A DNA stretch of 48,173 nt, from positions 1 to 48,173 of the forward strand of contig JAGAYJ010000003.1 of assembly GCA_017940575.1 (NCBI GenBank), in the 5' to 3' direction. The notes beneath the pieces are model-generated. The model worked only from the letters and a program-made list of their open reading frames with translations. It did no database searches and was not told where the DNA came from. The translations under genes and the position numbers were made by a program. Below, piece after piece: positions 41,779 to 48,173 of this stretch; within the stretch, counting starts at the first letter, position 1, and each line of letters begins with the position of its first letter. This DNA comes from Bacilli bacterium. GTDB lineage: Bacteria > Bacillota_I > Bacilli_A > RF39 > UBA660.

Positions 41779-43084
41779 TTGGTTTGTTGGGATGCTTATA
41801 TGTTTTATAATATACTGTTATTTATTTTGTAATTTTTTTAACATAAATTTTATAATTAAGATTAGAATTATTGTTTGTGCATTTATAATTGGCATAATAT
41901 ATTCTTTATGTAGTAAATATATGATTAGTGATTTACTTTGGTTAAGACCTATAATTGTGAATATATGTGCATTTATTATGCTGTTATTTTTATATAAAAA
42001 AACGTTTATAGAAACGCTAGTAGCTTTACTTTGCATTTTTATAATTATTAGCATCTCAGAATTACTTTTTAGTTTTATAATGGCTTTTTTAATGTGTAAA
42101 ATAATACCTATTGGTCCTGAATTTACTTCAAAATGGTATGGATATTTAATATCAAATATTATTGTGGTAATTATTACACAATTATTATCTAAAATACCAT
42201 ATATAAAATTATTTATAATAAGTATCATAAAATGGCATAATAAAAATGAAAAAAGAATTACAATCTTATATACTATTTTTTCAATGATTATTTTATTATT
42301 TTTTCTTTATAATAATTTTATTAATATTTTACCTAATCAATTATTATTGATAACTAATCTTTTTTGCGTTGCTGTTTTGTTTTTTATTGTTAATTTTTTT
42401 AAGGAAAAAGCAAATAATAATCGTATAATTAGTGAATATGATCAATTAATAGGATATGTTCAAAAATATGAAAAAGTAGTAGAAGATAAAAGTAAAAACC
42501 AACATGAATATAAAAATCAACTTGTAATGATTAAGAGTATGATAAATAAATCTAATAAGAAAGCTATTAATTATATTGATAGCTTATATAATGAATCTAA
42601 AGATGATAATGATATTGAACTTTTAAAGAAGCTTAAGTATTTACCAAGTGGTGGTTTAAAAGGATTAATATATTATAAGATAGAAGAAATGCAAGAAAAA
42701 GGAATAAATGTATTTGTAGATATATCTTCAGAACTTAAAAATGTTAAAGTTGATAAGAAAATTGATAAGAATTTAAAAGATATAAGTAAAGTAATTGGTG
42801 TTTATATGGATAATGCAATAGAGGCTGCTATTAATTCAAAAGAAAAATATACTGTACTTGAAGTATATTTAAGAGAGGGTGAATGGGTATTTAGTTTATC
42901 GAATACTTATTCAAATAAAGTAAATTTAACAATGGTTGATCAAGAAGGATATACAACCAAAGGTGAAGGTAAAGGATACGGTTTATCCCTTGTTAAAGAT
43001 ATTATTGAACACAATAAAGACTTGAGACAAGAAAGAGAACTTAATGGTATTTATTATACACAACGTTTATATATGAAAAAATAG
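41765..43084 (+). CDS. agrC: AgrC-like sensor histidine kinase
   Basis: 439 residues. About six membrane helices occupy the first 210, then a linker coiled coil and the HPK10-type kinase: phospho-His in NQHEYKNQLVMIKS, N-box VYMDNAIEAA, and the G-region TTKGEGKGYGLSLVKDI. It is expected to sense the cyclic peptide made from AgrD. The first codons lie inside agrA, so the two are coupled. The product ends at a bidirectional terminator shared with agrD. Confidence 0.85.
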   Translation: MLEVSWFVGMLICFIIYCYLFCNFFNINFIIKIRIIVCAFIIGIIYSLCSKYMISDLLWLRPIIVNICAFIMLLFLYKKTFIETLVALLCIFIIISISELLFSFIMAFLMCKIIPIGPEFTSKWYGYLISNIIVVIITQLLSKIPYIKLFIISIIKWHNKNEKRITILYTIFSMIILLFFLYNNFINILPNQLLLITNLFCVAVLFFIVNFFKEKANNNRIISEYDQLIGYVQKYEKVVEDKSKNQHEYKNQLVMIKSMINKSNKKAINYIDSLYNESKDDNDIELLKKLKYLPSGGLKGLIYYKIEEMQEKGINVFVDISSELKNVKVDKKIDKNLKDISKVIGVYMDNAIEAAINSKEKYTVLEVYLREGEWVFSLSNTYSNKVNLTMVDQEGYTTKGEGKGYGLSLVKDIIEHNKDLRQERELNGIYYTQRLYMKK

Positions 43085-43108
43085 AGCTTTAAAGCTCTAT
43101 TTTATTTT
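43076..43108. terminator. bidirectional terminator between the agr arms
   Basis: AATAGAGC/GCTCTATT stem with a 6-nt loop and T-runs on both strands; it ends agrAC transcripts on + and agrBD transcripts on -. Confidence 0.8.
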
Positions 43109-43224
43109 AATAATGATTTTGGACACTCTGGTTCATCATAAAACAACATTGCACATGCATTTGTACCAATTACTGCAAATAATCTTCCTAATCCAGCTAT
43201 AGCATTAGCGAATAAACTTAACAT
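43102..43224 (-). CDS. agrD: AgrD autoinducing peptide precursor
   Basis: 40 residues, found by reading downstream of agrB: AGAGGAGGTG precedes the ATG. The N-terminus MLSLFANAIAGLGRLFAVIG is an amphipathic membrane-binding helix, residues 21-29 are TNACAMLFY, and the C-terminus DEPECPKSLLK has the acidic-then-PKSL pattern of AgrD recognition tails. The predicted signal is a thiolactone closed on Cys24, with ring C-A-M-L-F or C-A-M-L-F-Y and exocyclic tail TNA. It lies 29 nt after agrB in the same transcript. Confidence 0.85.
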   Translation of the reverse strand: MLSLFANAIAGLGRLFAVIGTNACAMLFYDEPECPKSLLK

Positions 43225-43253
43225 TTTAGCACCTCCTCTTACTTGATATTTAT

Positions 43254-43865
43254 TTAAGCATTACTGCTTAAATCATAATTCAAATAGTTATTGTATGGTA
43301 ATTTAAAAATTTTATAAGTTATTGGATTTATGACCGCCACTTCAGAATATATTCCAAATAACAATAAATTACATATAGTAGAATCATTTAATACTAATGA
43401 TATTACTACTAAAACAATACAATTAACCACAGTTAAAGTTTTCCATATTATTCTTTTTTTCATATTTAATAATGGATGTTTAACTGTATCAGCAGGTGCA
43501 TATAAAAACATTGTTATAACTGCTATAATACCAAGAGTTGCTCTAATACCAATAGGTATTGCTATTATTTTGGCTAAAAATGGAAATATAACAAAAATTG
43601 TTATTGATGATATCCAACATTGCCAGCTCTTTTTAGCGTGTATTCCAAATCCTGTTGTTCTAAGTATATTAAATACAATCAACATAATAATCATTTCTTT
43701 AAAGATTCCAAGAAAGACTGTTAAAGCAAAAATAACTATTGTCTTTGTTAAAGTTAAATAAATACCTTCTAGACCATATCTTATTTCATCAAGCTTAACT
43801 GCATCAATCAATGAATTATTTTGACTGATTAATTTTAAACAAGTGTCTAGAAACACTTTTTTCAT
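43254..43865 (-). CDS. agrB: AgrB peptide-processing membrane protease
   Basis: 203 residues with about five to six membrane helices. The AgrB active-site signature is present: RTTGFGIHAKKSWQCW gives catalytic His76 and Cys83, and APADTVKHPL matches the conserved later block. AgrB cleaves the AgrD C-terminus and forms the thiolactone. GAGGTG precedes the ATG. It is transcribed toward agrAC rather than with it, unlike the staphylococcal agrBDCA order. Confidence 0.88.
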   Translation of the reverse strand: MKKVFLDTCLKLISQNNSLIDAVKLDEIRYGLEGIYLTLTKTIVIFALTVFLGIFKEMIIMLIVFNILRTTGFGIHAKKSWQCWISSITIFVIFPFLAKIIAIPIGIRATLGIIAVITMFLYAPADTVKHPLLNMKKRIIWKTLTVVNCIVLVVISLVLNDSTICNLLLFGIYSEVAVINPITYKIFKLPYNNYLNYDLSSNA

Positions 43866-43891
43866 AAAGCATACACCTCACTGCCACAACG

Positions 43892-43940
43892 ATTATAGAC
43901 TTAAAAAATAGTAAATATTGGCAGATGTGTATTAAACGTT
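43892..43940 (-). promoter_or_regulatory. agrBD promoter with possible AgrA-site repeats
   Basis: A TATAAT lies on the - strand at 43892-43897 without a good -35. Upstream, AACGTTTAA (43932-43940) and the weaker AATATTTAC (43911-43919) are spaced exactly 21 bp start-to-start, the spacing of LytTR direct repeats. Four further ATTGTA-like repeats lie upstream at 43969-44022. A weak -35 plus activator sites would fit AgrA control, but the second repeat is poor. Confidence 0.35.
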
Positions 43941-44136
43941 TTAAATTTATTTTAAATGGTAAATTCTGGAAAAAAAATACAATAAAAACTACAATTTGTG
44001 CGTAAAAAAATACAATTAATACAACATTTATAAATAATTGAGTTTTCATTTGATATAATTGACTTGCTTTCTTCGGCAGATTTATATTTATGATATTTGC
44101 TGTAAGAGAAGTATTTAGAATAGAAGGGAGAGTTGT

Positions 44137-44352
44137 ATGTTAAGAGGTAAAGTTAAATGGTTCAATAATGATAAAGGATTCGGTTTTATCGAATATAATG
44201 ATCATGAGGACATATTCGTGCATTATTCATCAATTTTATCAGACGGGTATAAAACTTTGGTTGAAGGTCAATATGTTGAATTTGAACTAGTAAGAACTGA
44301 TAAAGGCCTTCAGGCAAAAAATGTAGTAGAAATAAAAACTACACTAGTATAA
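44137..44352 (+). CDS. cspA: cold-shock protein (CspA family)
   Basis: 71-residue OB-fold single-stranded nucleic-acid-binding protein. RNP1 is KGFGFI (18-23) and RNP2-like DIFVHYSSI follows. It begins [20 protein letters not shown], fully canonical. GAAGGGAGAG precedes the ATG. TTGACT with TATATT 18 nt later (44059-44088) is a possible promoter. The rest of the 270-nt gap back to agrB is AT-rich with only the agrBD signals. Confidence 0.95.
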   Translation: MLRGKVKWFNNDKGFGFIEYNDHEDIFVHYSSILSDGYKTLVEGQYVEFELVRTDKGLQAKNVVEIKTTLV

Positions 44353-44366
44353 TGTGTAGTTTTTTT
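44334..44366 (+). terminator. terminator after cspA
   Basis: AAAAACTACAC/GTGTAGTTTTT stem of 11 bp with the stop codon in the loop. Confidence 0.85.
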
Positions 44367-44380
44367 GTATATTCATAAAC

Positions 44381-44408
44381 TTGTAATTTTTTTTGAAGGT
44401 GTTATAAT
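44381..44408 (+). promoter_or_regulatory. promoter of hpf
   Basis: TTGTAA, 16-nt spacer, TATAAT, then AAAGGAAGGA before the ATG. Confidence 0.7.
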
Positions 44409-44431
44409 ACTTATAAGAAAGGAAGGATGTT

Positions 44432-44959
44432 ATGAAGTTTAATATTAGAGGTAGTAAAATAGATGTTACCGATGCTATTAATAATTACATCGAAACTAAG
44501 CTAGCACGACTTAATAAGTATTTTAAAGATTCAGGAGATATTACTGCAAATGTACTTATTAAAACACAAGGGATTAATCAACGAATTGATGTTACAATAC
44601 CAATTAAAAGAGTAATTTTAAGATCAGAGGAAGTAGATAAAGATTTATATGCTGCAATTGATAAAGTTACTGATAAACTAGAAAGACAAATCAGAAAAAA
44701 TAAAACTCGTAATATGCGCGTTAAAGAGGCAATTGCCTTAGTAGATTTTGAAACAACTAAAGAAGAAGATATAGAAGAGAGCATAGTTAAGAGAAAAACG
44801 CTTAACTTAAAACCAATGAATGAAGAAGAAGCAATTTTACAAATGAATTTACTTGACCATCCATTCTTTGTATTTAAAAATGCTGATACTGATACTATGT
44901 CAGTTTTATATAAAAGAAAAGATGGAAATTATGGTATAATTGATATTGATGAGGACTAA
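44432..44959 (+). CDS. hpf: long-form ribosome hibernation promoting factor
   Basis: 175 residues. The N-terminal S30AE domain starts MKFNIRGSKIDVTDAINNYI and blocks the decoding region; a charged linker follows; the C-terminal domain (about 118-175, VKRKTLNLKPMNEEEAILQM) dimerises 30S subunits into 100S particles. Long HPF next to secA is the standard Firmicutes order. Own promoter and terminator. Confidence 0.95.
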   Translation: MKFNIRGSKIDVTDAINNYIETKLARLNKYFKDSGDITANVLIKTQGINQRIDVTIPIKRVILRSEEVDKDLYAAIDKVTDKLERQIRKNKTRNMRVKEAIALVDFETTKEEDIEESIVKRKTLNLKPMNEEEAILQMNLLDHPFFVFKNADTDTMSVLYKRKDGNYGIIDIDED

Positions 44960-44974
44960 ATTAGTCCTTTTTTT
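44952..44974 (+). terminator. terminator after hpf
   Basis: AGGACTAA/TTAGTCCT stem with a T-run, overlapping the stop codon. Confidence 0.8.
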
Positions 44975-45056
44975 CTTTTAAATTTAGCTAAATACTATTA
45001 TTTTCTCTCGTTTTTTGATAAAATTATATTGTATGGCAAATAAGGAGGATAAGACT

Positions 45057-47552
45057 ATGGGACTATTTAAAAAAATATTTGACCATGAATATAAAGAATT
45101 AGAAAAGTTTAAAAAGGATGCCGACAAGATAATGGAACTTGAAGGTGAAATTTCTGCATTAAAAGATAAAGAATTGACTTCTAAGACAGAAGAGTTTAAG
45201 AAAAGACTCGAAAACGGAGAGACTCTTGAAGATATTAAAATCGAGGCTTTTGCAGTTGCTCGTGAGGCTGCATATAGAGTTATTGGTGAAAAGCCATTCT
45301 ATGTACAAATCTTAGGTGGTCTTGCTATTCATGAAGGTAATATTGCTGAGATGAAAACTGGTGAAGGTAAAACTTTAACTGCTACTATGCCAGCATATTT
45401 AAATGCATTATCAGGTAAGGGAGTACACATTATTACAGTTAATGAATACTTAGCTGAACGTGATGCTAACTGGATGGGTAATATATATCGTTTCTTAGGA
45501 CTTACTGTTGGTATTAACTTTAGAGAAAGTACACCAAAAGAAAAACAAGAAGCTTATAATTGCGACATTATGTATACAACTAATAATGAACTTGGATTTG
45601 ACTATTTAAGAGATAACATGGTTGTTAGAGCAGAAGACAGAGTTCAAAGACCTCTTAACTTTGTTATTATCGATGAAGTTGACTCTGTTTTAATCGATGA
45701 GGCTAGAACTCCGCTTATTATTTCTGGTGGAGAAATGAAGTCAGCTAATTTATATATAGATGCTGATAGATTTGTTAAAAAATTAAAAGAAAATAATGGT
45801 TATTTATATGATGAAAAGGAAAAAGCTGTAACACTTGATGAAAAGGGTATTAAAGAGGCTGAGTCTTATTTCAAAGTAAGTAATTTATATGATTTAAATA
45901 ATACAAATTTAGTACATTATATTAATCAAGCATTACGCGCTAATTATGTCATGAAAAGGGATATGGACTATGTTGTTAGTGATGATGGTAAAATCGTTAT
46001 TGTAGACCCATTTACTGGGCGTTTAATGGCAGGTAGAAACTTCTCTGATGGATTACATCAAGCAATTGAAGCTAAAGAGGGTGTTGATATTCAGCAAGAA
46101 ACTAAAACACTTGCTACTATTACATTCCAAAACTTATTTAGAATGTATAATAAACTTGCTGGTATGACTGGTACTGCGAAGACTGAAGAGGAAGAATTTA
46201 GAGAAATTTATAACATGTATGTTATTGAAATTCCAACTAATAAACCAGTATCTAGAATTGATTATGGTGATTTATTATTTGCCACTAAGGCTGGTAAATA
46301 TAAAGCTATAGTTAATGAGATTAAGGAAAGACATGCTAAAGGACAACCAGTACTTGTCGGTACTATTGCTGTTGAGACAAGTGAACTTATAAGTTCTATG
46401 CTTAAAAAAGAACATATTCCACATGAAGTATTAAATGCTAAGAATAATGCACGTGAAGCAGAAATCATTGCTAAAGCTGGTGAAAAGGGTGCAGTTACTA
46501 TTGCAACTAACATGGCTGGTCGTGGTACAGATATCAAAATCAGTGATGAAATTAAAGAACTTGGTGGCTTATGTGTAATTGGTACTGAACGCCATGAATC
46601 AAGACGTATTGATAACCAACTTAGAGGACGTGCTGGTCGTCAAGGTGACCCAGGATTTTCTCAATTCTGTGTTTCATTTGAAGATGATTTAATGGTTCGT
46701 TTTGGAACTGATAGAGCTAAGGCATTATTAGCTAGTGTTGGATTTAGTGATGATGTTTCAATTAGAAATAAATTCTTATCAGGCTCTATTGAATCTGCTC
46801 AAAAAAGAGTTGAAGGAAATAACTTTGATATTCGTAAAAATTTACTTCAATATGATGATGTAATTAATCAACAAAGAGAATATATTTATAGTAAGAGAAA
46901 TGAAATATTAGATTCTGATTCTATACATGAAGTAGTTTTAGAAACATTTAAAACTTTTGTTACAAGTTTAGTTAATAATCATATTATGCCTGAGGGATAT
47001 TTAACTGATCAAGATATTACTGATATCTTAGAAGTATGTAATGAAAACCTACTTAAGAATGCAGTTTTATTTGATGATTTAAAGAAATTAACACCTGATG
47101 AAGTTATTGATTTCTTATATAATAAAATGCTTGCTGAATATGATGGAAAACTTACTGATATTCCAGAAGAAGTAACTAAGGAGTTTGAAAAAGCTATTAC
47201 TCTTAGAGTTATAGATACTCATTGGATGGAACATATTAATACAATGGCTAATTTAAGAGAAGGTATTGGTCTTAGAAGTTATGGCCAAGTAGATCCTTTA
47301 AGAGCTTATACTTCTGAAGGTTTTGAACTTTATGATGAGATGCTTGATAACATTGATAAAGATGTCACTTTATACTTGATGCGTTCTGAGATCAGACAAA
47401 ATGTTGAGAGAAAACAAGTTATTAAGGGTGAAGCTGTTAGAGATGTTAATAAAGAAAAAAAACAATCTCCAAAGAGAGTTCAAAAAGTTGGTAGAAATGA
47501 TTTGTGCCCATGTGGAAGTGGCAAAAAATATAAACAATGCTGTGGTAAATAA
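45057..47552 (+). CDS. secA: preprotein translocase ATPase SecA
   Basis: 831 residues. Motor of Sec export, working with SecY encoded in this window. Walker A MKTGEGKTL is near residue 100, the DEAD-like box is IDEVDSVLIDEARTPLI, and the second motor contains NMAGRGTDIKI and RQGDPGFSQF. The C-terminus carries a SEC-C zinc motif CPCGSGKKYKQCC that binds SecB or the ribosome. The start is at MGLFKKIF after AAGGAGGA; the ATG at 45015 has no ribosome binding site. The prfB gene that often follows is absent here. Confidence 0.97.
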   Translation: MGLFKKIFDHEYKELEKFKKDADKIMELEGEISALKDKELTSKTEEFKKRLENGETLEDIKIEAFAVAREAAYRVIGEKPFYVQILGGLAIHEGNIAEMKTGEGKTLTATMPAYLNALSGKGVHIITVNEYLAERDANWMGNIYRFLGLTVGINFRESTPKEKQEAYNCDIMYTTNNELGFDYLRDNMVVRAEDRVQRPLNFVIIDEVDSVLIDEARTPLIISGGEMKSANLYIDADRFVKKLKENNGYLYDEKEKAVTLDEKGIKEAESYFKVSNLYDLNNTNLVHYINQALRANYVMKRDMDYVVSDDGKIVIVDPFTGRLMAGRNFSDGLHQAIEAKEGVDIQQETKTLATITFQNLFRMYNKLAGMTGTAKTEEEEFREIYNMYVIEIPTNKPVSRIDYGDLLFATKAGKYKAIVNEIKERHAKGQPVLVGTIAVETSELISSMLKKEHIPHEVLNAKNNAREAEIIAKAGEKGAVTIATNMAGRGTDIKISDEIKELGGLCVIGTERHESRRIDNQLRGRAGRQGDPGFSQFCVSFEDDLMVRFGTDRAKALLASVGFSDDVSIRNKFLSGSIESAQKRVEGNNFDIRKNLLQYDDVINQQREYIYSKRNEILDSDSIHEVVLETFKTFVTSLVNNHIMPEGYLTDQDITDILEVCNENLLKNAVLFDDLKKLTPDEVIDFLYNKMLAEYDGKLTDIPEEVTKEFEKAITLRVIDTHWMEHINTMANLREGIGLRSYGQVDPLRAYTSEGFELYDEMLDNIDKDVTLYLMRSEIRQNVERKQVIKGEAVRDVNKEKKQSPKRVQKVGRNDLCPCGSGKKYKQCCGK

Positions 47553-47597
47553 AGCCTCAAAACCCCGTAAATAAAGGGTTTGCGAGGCTTTTTCTTT
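47552..47597 (+). terminator. strong terminator after secA
   Basis: Long hairpin: AAGCCTC and AACCC on one arm, GGGTT and GAGGCTT on the other, loop CGTAAATAAA, followed by TTTCTTTTT. Confidence 0.85.
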
Positions 47598-47715
47598 TTC
47601 TAAAAAATTGCAAAAATTGTAAAAAATACAGCACTATCTACACTTTATCTACACTTTTTTTGATAAGAAAAAGACTTTGAAATGTGATATAATATTATTA
47701 TGAGGAGTAGATAAA

Positions 47716-48173
47716 ATGAATGAATACATTAATTTAGATGAAAAGAATATTGAAGAAGAACATATATGCTGTGCAATTGGAGATCCTAAACATCAAGATG
47801 GCGTAGATAAAAAGAAAGAATGGATTAAAAGCAAATTAAAAGATGGGCATGTATTTAGAAAGCTAAATGCAAGGGGTAAAATCTTTATTGAATATGAACC
47901 AATAGAAACAGCTTGGGTTCCTATTAATGGTAAAAACTATATGCATATTTATTGTTTATGGGTTGCTGGTAGTTTTAAAGGAAAAGGTATTGGTAAAGAA
48001 TTATTAGAATATTCTATTGAAGATGCAAAGAATAAAAAAATGAGTGGTGTATGCACATTAGTATCACAAAAGAAGAAACCATTTATTGGAGATAAGAAAT
48101 TCTTTGAACACTATGGATTTAAAGTAGTAGATACAATTAATGATTATGAATTAATGGCATTACAATTTGATGA
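47716..48173 (+). CDS. GNAT family N-acetyltransferase, cut by the window end
   Basis: The first 152 residues are visible and the frame is still open at the window edge. It begins MNEYINLDEKNIEEEHICCA, and the acetyl-CoA-binding motif is GSFKGKGIGKELLEYSIEDAK (about 94-114), then FFEHYGFKVV. The layout with an N-terminal EEHICCAIGD and a long C-terminus resembles YoaP-type acetyltransferases, but the C-terminal domain cannot be seen. An extended -10 (TGATATAAT, about 47688) and GAGGAG precede the ATG. Confidence 0.8.
   Translation, partial: MNEYINLDEKNIEEEHICCAIGDPKHQDGVDKKKEWIKSKLKDGHVFRKLNARGKIFIEYEPIETAWVPINGKNYMHIYCLWVAGSFKGKGIGKELLEYSIEDAKNKKMSGVCTLVSQKKKPFIGDKKFFEHYGFKVVDTINDYELMALQFD

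Noticed and set aside
43330-43761. A 143-residue + strand reading frame.
   Set aside because: It lies entirely antisense to agrB, has no ribosome binding site, and agrB has clear family motifs.
47600-47660. The doubled ATCTACACTTT before the GNAT gene as a regulatory direct repeat.
   Set aside because: Only two short copies in AT-rich sequence upstream of a promoter-like region; insufficient to support a function.
1-48173. tRNA, rRNA genes, CRISPR arrays, or insertion sequences with transposase.
   Set aside because: None was recognised by eye: no cloverleaf-type sequences with T-loop motifs, no regularly spaced repeats beyond the 11-bp units, and no transposase-like or integrase-like protein.

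Overview
This window comes from a very AT-rich, low-GC Gram-positive bacterium of the Bacilli/Erysipelotrichia/Mollicutes-adjacent type, probably a small-genome gut Firmicute. The evidence is gene order, strong AGGAGG-type ribosome binding sites, TTGACA/TATAAT promoters with 17-nt spacers, a zinc-type S14, an AgrA/AgrC/AgrB/AgrD cell-cell signalling locus and CotF-like spore-coat relatives. TGA is a stop codon at the end of map, so the standard bacterial code applies. Almost everything is on the + strand.

Layout. 1-4.3 kb: a 26-residue membrane peptide with a convergent antisense small RNA (type I toxin-antitoxin-like), then tilS-ftsH, then two CotF-like genes on the - strand. 4.3-11.4 kb: the origin-proximal block parA-parB-mscS-DUF951-AbgT transporter-ychF-BI-1-rpsF-ssb-rpsR. 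11.4-12.2 kb: a DUF4116-like protein. 12.3-26.5 kb: one long S10-spc-alpha ribosomal operon with a structured leader, including secY, adk, map, infA and rpoA but no rpmD (L30). 26.6-31.8 kb: an unknown helical protein, a short-chain dehydrogenase, an orphan prepilin-like protein, a strikingly degenerate pair of ECF-transporter ATPases with no EcfT partner, then truA-rplM-rpsI.

31.8-44 kb is an accessory stretch. It starts with a ~1.1 kb insertion at the 3' end of rpsI, flanked by an exact 47-bp duplication of the rpsI terminator and carrying 11-bp iterated repeats at both ends, a repressor gene with an in-frame TGA and a zinc-ribbon membrane protein. After it come small secreted or membrane proteins, a methyltransferase, a small HTH regulator with an operator-bearing divergent promoter, a CwlD-type amidase, an Abi_2/HEPN abortive-infection protein, a CPWC thioredoxin-fold protein, a calcium-type P-ATPase, a lone AbiEi-like protein, and an agr quorum-sensing locus arranged as two convergent arms (agrA-agrC rightward, agrB-agrD leftward). 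44-48 kb: cspA-hpf-secA and the start of a GNAT acetyltransferase cut by the window edge.

The genes together cover translation (21 ribosomal proteins plus IF1, TilS, TruA, HPF), protein export and quality control (SecY, SecA, FtsH, Map), chromosome segregation (ParAB), and an accessory layer for signalling and defence. The most interesting items are the agr locus with an undescribed predicted peptide, the ECF ATPase pair in which one composite ATP site appears kept and the other lost, the insertion at the rpsI terminator, a nested-pseudoknot leader before rpmJ, and the antisense RNA at the left edge. No tRNA, rRNA or CRISPR array is visible.
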